Part shown: positions 1-7,916 of the stretch, piece by piece | How positions within the stretch are numbered: position 1 is the first letter of the stretch | How the letters are laid out: every line of letters begins with the position of its first letter | Source: Pseudomonadota bacterium | GTDB taxonomy: Bacteria > Pseudomonadota > Alphaproteobacteria > Sneathiellales > Sneathiellaceae | Direction: 5' to 3' | Length of the DNA stretch: 64,000 bases | NCBI GenBank assembly: GCA_024743055.1 | Contig: JANSXH010000008.1 | Span: 124,001 to 188,000, forward strand | Translations under genes and position numbers: made by a program | The notes under the pieces: generated by a model | Database searches by the model: none | What the model was told of the DNA's origin: nothing | The model's input: the letters and a program-made list of their open reading frames with translations, nothing else

Positions 1-1404
1 GATTGAGGAAAAACCGAGGCGGAAATACTGTCGCCCCTGCTCGGGTTTCATGAAATAGATCGGCCCCGGTTCCAGGACGATCCCCTCTTGTAAGGCGCGC
101 GCGGCCAAAGACGCGGAATCAAGCCCCTTCGGCCCCTTTATCCAAAAGCTTGTGCCGCCAAAAACCGGCGCTTTGGCCATGCCCGGCAGATGCTTATGGA
201 GGGCGGCGTCCATGATATGCCAGCGATGCATATAGATAGAGTTGAGCTGACGGGCATAGGCAAGATGATAGCCTTGCGCAATAAATAGCGACGTGGTCCG
301 TTGATTATTACTCGGCACATGGCGATACATGAGCCTGCGTAAGTCCCGTAACTGCCGGATCAACGGCCTCGGTGCCACGACATAGCCAAGCCTGAGCCCG
401 GGAAACATGGACTTCGACAGGCTGCCCACATGAATGACCCGTCCCACCTCATCAAGGGACTTCAGCGCCCGGACCGGGTACGGCAAGTAGTTTGTCTCAC
501 TCTCGTAATCATCTTCGATAATCAGGAAATTTTTCTCTGATGCTTGCCTGAGCAAAGACTCCCGACGCTTTGCCGACAGCGTTACTGTTGTTGGATACTG
601 ATGACTTGGTGTGGTGTAGATCAAAGAGCACTCAGTCAAGGCCTTGCTCACAACGACCCCCTCCTCATCTACCCTCAAAGGCACGAGATGAGCCCCCTGC
701 CAGTCAAAAATATTGCGCACATCCGGATAACCCGGATCCTCAAGCCCGACCCGCATGCCGGGCTTGGTCAAGGCCGCCGCGATGAGGAAGAGCGCGTTTT
801 GTGCGCCGAGGGTCACGAGGATCTCTTCTTCCTCCACGAAAATACCCCTGTTGGGCAGTAGTTTCGTACGGATTTGCTCGATCAACTGGGGATCATCCTG
901 GGTAAAGGCATCATTGGCCCAGTCCCGCATATCCATCTGGCTCATGGCCTGACGGGAGCATTCGCGCCAATGTCCCAGCGGAAACAAAGAGGTATCCGGC
1001 TGGCCATAGACGAAGGGATAGGCAAAATCGCGCCAGTCCTCCGGCTTGGCGACATTTCTCTGATCAATTAGGCGCCGGCTAAGACGCTGCTCCCACTCCA
1101 CCCGGTCGTCCGGTTCTGCAGATGCTTCCGACAACAGTAACCTTCCGTAAGTCATTTCGCCCGGTGTGAGATCCTTGACCCGGTAGCCGGAGCGGTTAAA
1201 CACATAGAGAAGATTATCCTCGACAAGCCGGTCATAGACGAGCACGACGATGGTCCGAGAGATATCGAGGTTTTGCGCCATCTTGCGGGTCGAGGGCATC
1301 TTTGCGCCGCCTTTCAGCTGCCCGCTCATGATGGCGGCAACGATCTGCTGGCGAAGCTGGTTCTGGAACGAGGTTTTGGAGTCCCGGTCAATCGTAAAAA
1401 ACAT
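1..1404 (-). CDS. tauR: TauR-type MocR family transcriptional regulator (partial, C-terminus beyond window)
   Basis: The gene reads leftwards from an ATG at 1404 and runs without a stop to base 1, giving 468 residues. The N-terminus (about residues 10-75) is a GntR winged helix with the segment PSTRKMAQNLDISR. The rest is an aminotransferase-fold domain (MocR/PdxR class) with the PLP-lysine motif VGSLSKSMFPGLRLGY. A GGGAGG ribosome site lies just before the ATG. It is divergent from a taurine-pyruvate aminotransferase gene, the arrangement of tauR-tpa in Rhodobacter, where TauR activates taurine use. By that analogy it should sense taurine through PLP and bind the intergenic direct repeat. 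The family is clear; the exact effector is inferred from the neighbour. Only the last residues are missing. Confidence 0.85.
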   Translation of the reverse strand, partial: MFFTIDRDSKTSFQNQLRQQIVAAIMSGQLKGGAKMPSTRKMAQNLDISRTIVVLVYDRLVEDNLLYVFNRSGYRVKDLTPGEMTYGRLLLSEASAEPDDRVEWEQRLSRRLIDQRNVAKPEDWRDFAYPFVYGQPDTSLFPLGHWRECSRQAMSQMDMRDWANDAFTQDDPQLIEQIRTKLLPNRGIFVEEEEILVTLGAQNALFLIAAALTKPGMRVGLEDPGYPDVRNIFDWQGAHLVPLRVDEEGVVVSKALTECSLIYTTPSHQYPTTVTLSAKRRESLLRQASEKNFLIIEDDYESETNYLPYPVRALKSLDEVGRVIHVGSLSKSMFPGLRLGYVVAPRPLIRQLRDLRRLMYRHVPSNNQRTTSLFIAQGYHLAYARQLNSIYMHRWHIMDAALHKHLPGMAKAPVFGGTSFWIKGPKGLDSASLAARALQEGIVLEPGPIYFMKPEQGRQYFRLGFSSI

Positions 1405-1450
1405 GCCACCCTCCCCTGAATACCCGATTAAAAGTGATTTTATGGGCTGA

Positions 1451-1479
1451 ATCTGGTATTACTCTATCTCGCCATCTGG
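1451..1479. promoter_or_regulatory. Direct repeat ATCTGG, candidate TauR operator
   Basis: ATCTGGTATTA (from 1451) and ATCTGGACCTA (from 1474) form a direct repeat with a 23-base offset in the tauR-tpa intergenic region. MocR regulators usually bind direct repeats between their own gene and the target. The assignment as operator is inferred from position and symmetry. Confidence 0.5.
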
Positions 1480-1575
1480 ACCTATGATTATTACAATTTT
1501 CCGATGATGATACCAGTTGCTAATTTTCAGGTTTCAGACGCATCCGTGATGCCGACATCAGGTGAGGACAAAGCG

Positions 1576-2961
1576 ATGGATTTAAATCAGAACGTCAACG
1601 ACTACAGCGAAATCGTCGAGAGTGATCGCGCCCATATCTGGCATCATCTCAGCCAGCATAAAAGATACGAAACCCAGGATCCCCTGATCATTATCGAGGG
1701 CAAGGGTCTTCGCGTCTGGAATCAAACGGGTCGGGAGCATCTGGATGCGGTCTCTGGCGGGGTCTGGACCGTCAATGTCGGCTATGGCCGCGAGACTATT
1801 GCCGATGCGGTTCGCGATCAGCTCGTGAAAATGAATTATTTCGCCGGATCTGCCGGCTCCATTCCCGGCGCAACTTTCGCCGAGAAGCTGATCACCAAGA
1901 TGCCGGGCATGACACGTGTCTATTATTCAAACTCCGGCTCCGAAGCGAACGAAAAGGCCTACAAGATCGTCCGGCAGATCTCCCATAACAAATATGGCGG
2001 CAAGAAAAGCAAGATCCTGTATCGCGAACGTGACTATCACGGAACAACGATTACGGCCCTTTCTTCAGGTGGACAGGCCCAGCGGAAGGAGCAATACGGT
2101 CCCTTCACCCCGGGTTTTGTCGAGGTTCCCCACTGCATGGAATATCATTCACAATGGGGCGACGTGGAGGATTACGGTATCCGCGCTGCAAATGCCATTG
2201 AAGAGGTTATCCTGCGCGAAGGCGCCGATACAGTCGGCGGCCTGATCCTCGAGCCGATTACGGCTGGTGGCGGTGTTATCGAGCCCCCAAAAGGCTATTG
2301 GGAGCGGGTTCAGGAAATCTGCGACAAATATGAAATCCTGCTGATCATCGACGAAGTGGTGTGCGGCATGGGCCGGACCGGCACCTGGTTCGGGTATCAG
2401 CATTACGGGGTCAAGCCGGATATGGTGACCATGGCCAAAGGTGTAGCCTCAGGCTATGCCGCCATCTCCTGCACGGTCACCACCGAAGCCGTCTTCAATG
2501 AATTCAAGAGCGATCCGGACGATGTGATGAGCTTCTTCCGCGATATCTCGACTTTCGGCGGCTGCACGGCAGGTCCGGCGGCAGCGCTTGAGAATATGCG
2601 CATTCTTGAGGATGAAAACCTCCTTGAAAACACAACGGCCATGGGCGACTACCTCATGGGCAAGCTGGAGGATCTCAAATCCCGTCACCAACTGGTCGGC
2701 GATGTCCGAGGTAAAGGCCTGTTCTGTGGCGCTGAGCTGGTTTCCGATCGGGAAAAACGCACACCGCTGGATGAGACGATCGTTCAGAGCATTGTCGCCG
2801 ACTGCGTCGCCAATAATGCGGTGATCATCGGAATGACAAACCGATCCCTGCACGGCATGAACAACACTCTCTGCCTGAGCCCGGCCCTGATCAGCACCAA
2901 GGATGACCTGGATGAAGTCATCAATGCCATTGATGAGGCTCTGACCCGCGCAGTCGCGTAA
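1576..2961 (+). CDS. tpa: Taurine-pyruvate aminotransferase
   Basis: Class III PLP aminotransferase that transfers the amino group of taurine to pyruvate, giving sulfoacetaldehyde and alanine. I prefer the ATG at 1576 (461 residues) over one at 1504, because GGTGAGGA lies just upstream and the length then matches Tpa proteins. Visible motifs are VSGGVWTVNVGYGR near the N-terminus, SNSGSEANE for cofactor phosphate binding, the DEVVCGMGRTG segment (Asp259) and the PLP lysine in MAKGVASGY (Lys288). The divergent TauR-type regulator supports taurine as substrate. No sulfoacetaldehyde acetyltransferase (xsc) or taurine transporter lies in the window, so the rest of the pathway must be elsewhere. 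A terminator hairpin follows the stop. Confidence 0.88.
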   Translation: MDLNQNVNDYSEIVESDRAHIWHHLSQHKRYETQDPLIIIEGKGLRVWNQTGREHLDAVSGGVWTVNVGYGRETIADAVRDQLVKMNYFAGSAGSIPGATFAEKLITKMPGMTRVYYSNSGSEANEKAYKIVRQISHNKYGGKKSKILYRERDYHGTTITALSSGGQAQRKEQYGPFTPGFVEVPHCMEYHSQWGDVEDYGIRAANAIEEVILREGADTVGGLILEPITAGGGVIEPPKGYWERVQEICDKYEILLIIDEVVCGMGRTGTWFGYQHYGVKPDMVTMAKGVASGYAAISCTVTTEAVFNEFKSDPDDVMSFFRDISTFGGCTAGPAAALENMRILEDENLLENTTAMGDYLMGKLEDLKSRHQLVGDVRGKGLFCGAELVSDREKRTPLDETIVQSIVADCVANNAVIIGMTNRSLHGMNNTLCLSPALISTKDDLDEVINAIDEALTRAVA

Positions 2962-2984
2962 AGCAGGGTATCTCAAAGATACAA

Positions 2985-3014
2985 GCCGCCATGGATGCCA
3001 TGGCGGCTTTTTTT
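2985..3014 (+). terminator. Rho-independent terminator of tpa
   Basis: A perfect 10-bp stem (GCCGCCATGG / CCATGGCGGC) with a 3-base loop is followed by seven T residues. It lies 24 bases after the tpa stop and overlaps the 3' end of the convergent TetR gene by two bases. Confidence 0.9.
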
Positions 3015-3546
3015 AGGACTGCAGTAGATGGGTAAGTTCTGCCAGATCCGCCTCAGGAATATCATGGTCAGGCTCTGCCATCATTACCCGCCCGATATAG
3101 GCCCAGTAAATAAAGGACGCCCGAGCCCAGGCCTGCCCCTCTGGGACACCAGCAGAGATCAAAAGTTTGATGAGATAATCCAGCCGCGTCTTATCCACTC
3201 TTTCCACCGCCGCGGCCGCATCGCTGTTCCACGTCGCCCAGGAACGCACAGCGCGTTCCAGTCGACCTTTGAGTGACATGGCCCGCTGCAGGAGCAGAGC
3301 GAGACGCGTGCCCGGTTCCGCCTGTTCATCAAGCTCAGTGATCGTTTCATCGGTTGTCCGCAACTGATAACACGACAGCAAAACCTGATGAAACTGCTGC
3401 ATATCTTTGAAATGCCAGTAAAAACTGCCACGAGAAACGCCTAGTGACTTTGCCAATGGCTCCGCCTTTAAGGCCTCTGCACCGTCGCAAGCCAATACTT
3501 TCAGCCCATGATCCAACCAGTCTTTTCGCGATAATCTCTTAGTCAT
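3013..3546 (-). CDS. TetR family transcriptional regulator
   Basis: A 177-residue TetR/AcrR repressor. The start is taken at the ATG at 3546 (MTKRLSRKDWLDHGLKVL), because the DNA-binding domain begins there and the longer frame upstream would cover the operator region. The helix-turn-helix reads PLAKSLGVSRGSFYWHFKD (about residues 31-49), the typical TetR recognition helix. The C-terminal ligand domain is not specific enough to name an effector. It is divergent from a small membrane protein gene, and two matching inverted repeats lie between them, so it probably represses that gene and itself. Confidence 0.85.
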   Translation of the reverse strand: MTKRLSRKDWLDHGLKVLACDGAEALKAEPLAKSLGVSRGSFYWHFKDMQQFHQVLLSCYQLRTTDETITELDEQAEPGTRLALLLQRAMSLKGRLERAVRSWATWNSDAAAAVERVDKTRLDYLIKLLISAGVPEGQAWARASFIYWAYIGRVMMAEPDHDIPEADLAELTHLLQS

Positions 3547-3555
3547 AGCCGTACC

Positions 3556-3569
3556 ATACACATCTGTAT
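3556..3569. promoter_or_regulatory. TetR operator candidate 1 (ATACA-N4-TGTAT)
   Basis: ATACACATCTGTAT, an inverted repeat with arms ATACA and TGTAT, ends 10 bases before the TetR start codon. The same arms and spacing recur 43 bases away at 3599. Confidence 0.6.
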
Positions 3570-3598
3570 TGAGTATAGGCAATAATTTTGCTATAACC

Positions 3599-3612
3599 AT
3601 ACAGTACTGTAT
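3599..3612. promoter_or_regulatory. TetR operator candidate 2 (perfect palindrome)
   Basis: ATACAGTACTGTAT is a perfect 14-base palindrome 11 bases before the ATG of the divergent membrane protein gene. With the site at 3556 it forms two copies of ATACA-N4-TGTAT offset by 43 bases, about four helical turns. Confidence 0.7.
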
Positions 3613-3623
3613 AGAGAAGACGA

Positions 3624-3986
3624 ATGAGCAATATTCTTTTGATAAGCGCAGGAAGTTTAGGCCTCCTGATCGCTCTGGCACATGGGTATCTCGGAGAAAC
3701 AAAGGTCGTTGGACTCGTCCAAGAGATTCCTGCCTGCGCTAAACGGATACTGCAGGCCATTATGTTCTTAAGCGCCGTCTACTGGTTTCTAGGGGCTGCC
3801 CTGCTAGTCGCCAGCCCATTTCTTTTAACGCAGGAGCAGCAAGTGATCGCCGCAATAGCGGTTGGCGCCCTTTTCCTGTCCGGTGCCATAGGTAACTTCT
3901 GGGCCACAAGAGGGAAACATTTTGGTTGGATGCTGCTGACACTGGCAACCTTACTTGCCTGGGCTAGCGCCTGGGCTGCCTTCTGA
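3624..3986 (+). CDS. Small four-helix membrane protein of unknown function
   Basis: A 120-residue very hydrophobic protein with about four predicted transmembrane helices (around residues 3-22, 42-66, 73-92 and 98-118). I do not recognise the family with certainty. It is divergent from a TetR repressor gene and its start lies 11 bases after a perfect palindrome, so it is probably the direct target of that regulator. TetR-small membrane protein pairs often respond to membrane-active or toxic compounds, but no substrate can be named here. No other gene shares the transcript with certainty. Confidence 0.7.
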   Translation: MSNILLISAGSLGLLIALAHGYLGETKVVGLVQEIPACAKRILQAIMFLSAVYWFLGAALLVASPFLLTQEQQVIAAIAVGALFLSGAIGNFWATRGKHFGWMLLTLATLLAWASAWAAF

Positions 3987-4028
3987 ACATCGTTTCATTT
4001 CAGGGGTTTATTTGATATACTTGAACAA

Positions 4029-4571
4029 ATGACCCCCGATACTCATGATATTGCACAGCGCGCACCCGCTTTAGATGCAGCCTATCGGTCCGGTAACCTG
4101 GCCAAGGTCCGGGAACTGCTGGATGACCCCTGTGATTTTCCCAATTGCCGCCAGCCCATGGCGCTAGGATGCGGGGATTATCCTATCGAGTATGCCATTT
4201 ACTGGAGCCCGGCCCGCCTGATCCATGAATTTATTGCTCTCGGCGCTGAAGTCGACTATCCGGCAGAAGACGGATTTCCCTGCCTGATTGCCCTTCTCAG
4301 CACGGACAGGGAGGATAAATACATCCTCCTCGACCTGTTTCTCGATGCGGGAGCGGACATCCATCAAAGGGGATTTAATGACTGGACGCCTCTACATTAT
4401 GCCGTGGCCCAGAAGGACCTGAAAGCCGTGATATATTTACTTAATCGAGGGGCTGACCCGCATCTCAAAACCCGCATAGATGACTTTAGCTCTCCATTGG
4501 AAGATGCTGAAAATATTGGATTTTATGAATCTATAGATGCTTTAAAAAGGGCTTCAACTTCAGATGTCTGA
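4029..4571 (+). CDS. Ankyrin repeat protein
   Basis: A 180-residue soluble protein with no signal peptide. Ankyrin repeats are visible from about residue 70: FIALGAEVDYPAEDGFPCLIALL, then DLFLDAGADIHQRGFNDWTPLHYAVAQ and YLLNRGADPHLKTR. The N-terminal half also resembles a degenerate repeat (LDAAYRSGNLAKVRELLDD). Ankyrin repeats mediate protein binding, so the partner may be the product of the next gene, whose start overlaps this stop by eight bases. No enzymatic domain is seen. The start has no strong ribosome site. Confidence 0.8.
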   Translation: MTPDTHDIAQRAPALDAAYRSGNLAKVRELLDDPCDFPNCRQPMALGCGDYPIEYAIYWSPARLIHEFIALGAEVDYPAEDGFPCLIALLSTDREDKYILLDLFLDAGADIHQRGFNDWTPLHYAVAQKDLKAVIYLLNRGADPHLKTRIDDFSSPLEDAENIGFYESIDALKRASTSDV

Positions 4572-5034
4572 TTTCGATTCCTTTAGCTGGCACGATAACC
4601 TCATTTATGGCCTTCATTTTCAATGCGCTGAGCCTGACAAGAACATATGGCTTAGCAATCTAATCTTCGATATTGACTATATTCTAGAATGGATTCAATC
4701 AGACTCAGGAAAATTCAAATTTCGCGTGGCACCCGCCAATCTGGTTTTTCATGACGTTCAAAACCTTGCCATTGAGATACCGGGAGGTCCTCCGGGGCAC
4801 GGCCAAACTCTTTCGGAATTGTCCATTCATGAGATAGAACGCGGGCCCCAAAGAAATAAAACCGGTTCACCAATCACATTCTATGACTGGTCTATTGAGC
4901 TACATTTTCCAAATAGCGGTAAAATATCATTTGAAGCTACTGGTTTTACTCAAACTCTGAGAGAAGAACCTCAGTTGCTGGATCAACAAGGGATTTCAGC
5001 AAGCATCCGTCCCCCATTTACGATAGGTAGATAA
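4564..5034 (+). CDS. Protein of unknown function coupled to ankyrin gene
   Basis: A 156-residue protein I cannot assign. It begins DSFSWHDNLIYGLHF and contains LIFDIDYILEWI, FRVAPANLVFHDVQNLAIEI and a C-terminal beta-rich part (YDWSIELHF, GKISFEATGF). The pattern looks like a small beta-sandwich or immunity-like protein, which is a weak impression only. Its ATG lies inside the end of the ankyrin gene (eight-base overlap), so the two are probably translated together. Local base composition is more AT-rich than the neighbouring metabolic genes. Confidence 0.7.
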   Translation: MSDFDSFSWHDNLIYGLHFQCAEPDKNIWLSNLIFDIDYILEWIQSDSGKFKFRVAPANLVFHDVQNLAIEIPGGPPGHGQTLSELSIHEIERGPQRNKTGSPITFYDWSIELHFPNSGKISFEATGFTQTLREEPQLLDQQGISASIRPPFTIGR

Positions 5035-5066
5035 TAGTAAAAAGATTAGATAATTCTCTTAGAAAT

Positions 5067-5555
5067 ATGACTAGAAAAAAAATTCCCTTTAAAGTACGCA
5101 ATGCAATAATTTCTGACTGCCCAAGCCTGACGGAGATTGCCCTGAACTCCAAGGCATTCTGGGGATATTCCGATGAATTTATCGAAGCCTGTAGGCCTGT
5201 CCTGACCATCATGCCTGATATGATCAATAGTTGGAAACATGGGGTCCTCGAAGACAAGGGCGAAATCGCCGGATTTCACTTTCTAAGCCTGGAGGGCACG
5301 CGCGCGGAGCTGGAACTCCTCTATATAGCGCCCCACAGCATCGGCAAGGGATATGGCGCGGTCCTGTTTCAGGATGCTGTCACCACGGCCCTCTCCCTCG
5401 GGTGCACGGACTTACGGATTGAAGCCGATCCCAATGCCGTCGGTTTTTATAAGCGGATGGGGGCAAAACATAAGGGCTGGGTTCGCTCGGAAGCGGACGA
5501 GGACCGGGAACTGCCCCTGCTGATGCTGTCATTGGATCGAAGCCGAGCTAGATAA
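5067..5555 (+). CDS. GNAT family N-acetyltransferase
   Basis: A 162-residue acetyltransferase of the GCN5 superfamily. The acetyl-CoA binding motif A is LYIAPHSIGKGYGAVLF (about residues 90-106), followed by LRIEADPNAVGFYKRMGAKHKG, the usual motif B ending in FYxxxG. The substrate cannot be told from sequence. The 3' end overlaps the end of the convergent ligase gene by eight bases. The ribosome site before the ATG is weak (TTAGAAAT), so the start is moderately certain. Confidence 0.8.
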   Translation: MTRKKIPFKVRNAIISDCPSLTEIALNSKAFWGYSDEFIEACRPVLTIMPDMINSWKHGVLEDKGEIAGFHFLSLEGTRAELELLYIAPHSIGKGYGAVLFQDAVTTALSLGCTDLRIEADPNAVGFYKRMGAKHKGWVRSEADEDRELPLLMLSLDRSRAR

Positions 5556-6915
5556 TCTCGAAATACCGTTCCATTTCCCAGTTGGTAATGGCTTTGCGGA
5601 ATTCCCGCTCTTCCCATTCGCGGGTAACGACATAATGATCAACGAACTCATTTCCGAAAAGATCCCGGGCAGCATCTGACTTTTTCAAGGCCTGCGCCGC
5701 CGCCCACAAGGTCTGCGGCAAAGACAACGCTTCGGGAAGATCCTGTTCATAGGCATTGCCGACGATCCCTTCCGTTGGTTCGACCTTGTTCTCGATCCCC
5801 CACAAACCGGAGCCAAGAGCGGCGGCAATCGCGATATGCGGGTTCATGTCCGCCGCCGCGATGCGATATTCGACCCGCTGGGACTTTTCCGAGCCGGGAA
5901 TGGCGCGTAAGGCGCAGGTGCGGTTCTCTATACCCCAGGTCGCCTCCGTCGGCGCCCAGAAACCCGGGATCAGTCGCGTATAGCTGTTAATGGTCGGCGC
6001 CACCATCGACAGTAGTTCTGGCATCAGTTTCTGCTGCCCGCCGATGAAATGACGCATGGCATCACTCATATTGTGATCCCTGCCAGCCTCGTGAAACAGG
6101 CTGGATCCATCTTCCTTTGCCAGAGACAAATGAATATGGCCGCTCTGTCCCGGATAATCCGGCGACCATTTCGCCATAAAGGTGGCCATCAGATCATTTT
6201 TCTGGGCGAGAACCTTGGTAAAGGTCTTGAACAGCGCCCCTTTATCCGCAGCCGCCAAGGCTTCATCATAGGCGATGGCCGCCTCCAGAACCCCAGGCCC
6301 GGTTTCCGTATGCAGCCCTTCCAGAGCCATATCCATCTCCGTGCAGAGGCTCAATAGCTGCTCATAAAATTCGCTTTCTACCGATGCCCTGAGCATGGAA
6401 TATCCGAAAAACCCGGGTGTGAAATTATCGAGGTCGGAATATTTTTTCTCCCGGATGGATTGAGGCGTCTCATTGAACATGAAAAATTCAAATTCGCAGG
6501 CCGCACTGGCGGTGAGCCCCATGCCTTTTGCTCGCTCCAGCACCCGTTTCAGAGTCTGGCGTGGGCAGACATTTGCCGCGCGATCACCGAATTCCAGCAG
6601 AAAAAACAACATGTTGTCTTCCAAGGGCAATTCCCGGCAACTGTCGATGACAGGAACTACCTTGGCATCCGGATAGCCGCTGGCCCAGCCCGTATAGCTA
6701 TCGGAATCATAGAGCTGATCATTGACATCCCAGCCAAGTACCACATCGCAAAAACCGAAACCGGTCTCAAGAATGCTGAAGAATTTTTCCTTACTGAGAT
6801 ATTTACCGCGCAGGACCCCATCGATGTCAAAGGCGCCGACCTTGACATAATCGAGCCCGCGATCTTCAACTATGCTTTTAGCGTCGGCTATCGTTTTGAC
6901 ATTGCGCGCGTCCAT
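5548..6915 (-). CDS. Glutamine-synthetase-like gamma-glutamyl-amine ligase
   Basis: A 455-residue protein of the glutamine synthetase superfamily, group of PuuA/GlnA3-like ATP ligases that join glutamate (or another acid) to an amine. Catalytic-domain landmarks are EFEFFMFNE (metal ligands), GQSGHIHLSL (ammonia/metal site), PGFWAPTEATWGIENR and RVEYRIAAADMNPH. The N-terminal beta-grasp is short (VKVGAFDIDGVLRGKY), unlike housekeeping GlnA, and no adenylylation loop is evident. It lies upstream of a HisN-like phosphatase on the opposite side of the sarcosine oxidase operon. Its substrate is unknown; polyamine or another amine is possible. The start ATG follows GTGGGAAA. Confidence 0.75.
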   Translation of the reverse strand: MDARNVKTIADAKSIVEDRGLDYVKVGAFDIDGVLRGKYLSKEKFFSILETGFGFCDVVLGWDVNDQLYDSDSYTGWASGYPDAKVVPVIDSCRELPLEDNMLFFLLEFGDRAANVCPRQTLKRVLERAKGMGLTASAACEFEFFMFNETPQSIREKKYSDLDNFTPGFFGYSMLRASVESEFYEQLLSLCTEMDMALEGLHTETGPGVLEAAIAYDEALAAADKGALFKTFTKVLAQKNDLMATFMAKWSPDYPGQSGHIHLSLAKEDGSSLFHEAGRDHNMSDAMRHFIGGQQKLMPELLSMVAPTINSYTRLIPGFWAPTEATWGIENRTCALRAIPGSEKSQRVEYRIAAADMNPHIAIAAALGSGLWGIENKVEPTEGIVGNAYEQDLPEALSLPQTLWAAAQALKKSDAARDLFGNEFVDHYVVTREWEEREFRKAITNWEMERYFEII

Positions 6916-6957
6916 TTTCCCACCACTGTTCTGTCAGAATTTTTTGAGCCTAAGCCC

Positions 6958-7761
6958 TCACGATAAAAACTCAAGGGCTTGTTTGTGAAGTTCCGGCGTC
7001 GCCGCTGCGATAACCTTCCCATCGGAATTCAGATCAAGGGTTTTGCCATCCCAATCAGTGACGATGCCCCCCGCTTCCTCAATAACCGGGATGATCGCCA
7101 TGAAGTCGTAGTTCTGCAAGCCTGCTTCCACGACGATATCAGCCCAGCCAGAGGCGACCATGGCATACATGTAACAATCTCCGCCATATCTGCGGACACG
7201 GGTTTTCTCACCAAGACGCGTGAACCGTTCGCTATGTTGACCACTGAACATATCCGGAGCGGTAGTAATCAGGATCGCTTCTTCAAGCTGCTTGCAATCA
7301 CTGACAGAGCAAGGCTTGCCGTTCATAAAGCAGCCAGCTCCCTCGGCCGCGACCCAGAACTCATCCATGGCCGGCATGGAGATGGCGCCGATCCTGACTT
7401 GATTATTCTGTAAATAGGCGATCAGGGTGCCGTAAAGGGGATGCCCGGCGATAAAGCTCTTGGTACCGTCAATAGGATCTATGACCCAGACATCGTTGCT
7501 ATCCAGCTTGTGGTTTTCATGTTCCTCTCCGAGGACGCCATGCTCCGGATAGGTCTCATGAATAATGTCCCTCAAGATTTTTTCGGTTTCACGGTCAGCC
7601 TGGGTGACTGGAGAACTGTCGGTTTTGGTGAAAATCTCAAGGGGCTTGCGGAAATAGGAAGATGTGCAGCCCGCCGCTGAATCCGCCAGTTTGCCTGTAA
7701 AGATAACAAGCTCCGACCAGGGGCCCGTCACCGGGGCATTCAGGTAGATAGGATTACTCAT
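6958..7761 (-). CDS. Inositol-monophosphatase-family phosphatase (HisN-like)
   Basis: A 267-residue Mg-dependent, lithium-sensitive type phosphatase. The metal-binding motifs are LGEE (about 77-80) and DPIDGTKSF (95-103), with a later Asp in LQNYDFMAIIPVIEEAGG. This subgroup includes the histidinol-phosphatase HisN of actinobacteria and alphaproteobacteria, and HisN is the best single guess. Inositol-phosphate or 3'-phosphoadenosine phosphatase activity cannot be excluded. No other his biosynthesis gene is nearby. It lies 43 bases upstream of the ligase gene on the same strand, so co-transcription is likely. Confidence 0.75.
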   Translation of the reverse strand: MSNPIYLNAPVTGPWSELVIFTGKLADSAAGCTSSYFRKPLEIFTKTDSSPVTQADRETEKILRDIIHETYPEHGVLGEEHENHKLDSNDVWVIDPIDGTKSFIAGHPLYGTLIAYLQNNQVRIGAISMPAMDEFWVAAEGAGCFMNGKPCSVSDCKQLEEAILITTAPDMFSGQHSERFTRLGEKTRVRRYGGDCYMYAMVASGWADIVVEAGLQNYDFMAIIPVIEEAGGIVTDWDGKTLDLNSDGKVIAAATPELHKQALEFLS

Positions 7762-7843
7762 ATGAAAATTTCACACATGTTTTCACGACCAGGGACCTCT
7801 TCCTACCAAGAATATGCCTGGAATTCCACTTTTTTCCAAACTT

Positions 7844-7870
7844 TGTCACATTTCTCAACATAAAGTGACA
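7844..7870. promoter_or_regulatory. Spaced inverted repeat upstream of HisN-like gene
   Basis: TGTCAC (7844) and GTGACA (7865) are exact inverted copies separated by 15 bases, in the gap between the HisN-like gene and soxG. This is the promoter region of the HisN-like gene. No regulator can be assigned. Confidence 0.35.
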
Positions 7871-7916
7871 TTCCTCCGCCAATACCCGCGGAGTCTCGCC
7901 CTTGCGCCTCCTGTGG

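Noticed and set aside
2449..2976. 175-residue leftward frame inside tpa
   Set aside because: Antisense shadow of tpa; no conserved motif and no ribosome site.
5548..6915. Assignment as gamma-glutamylmethylamide synthetase (GmaS)
   Set aside because: The N-terminal sequence is different from the GmaS pattern I know, and no mgs or mgd genes for the N-methylglutamate pathway are nearby.
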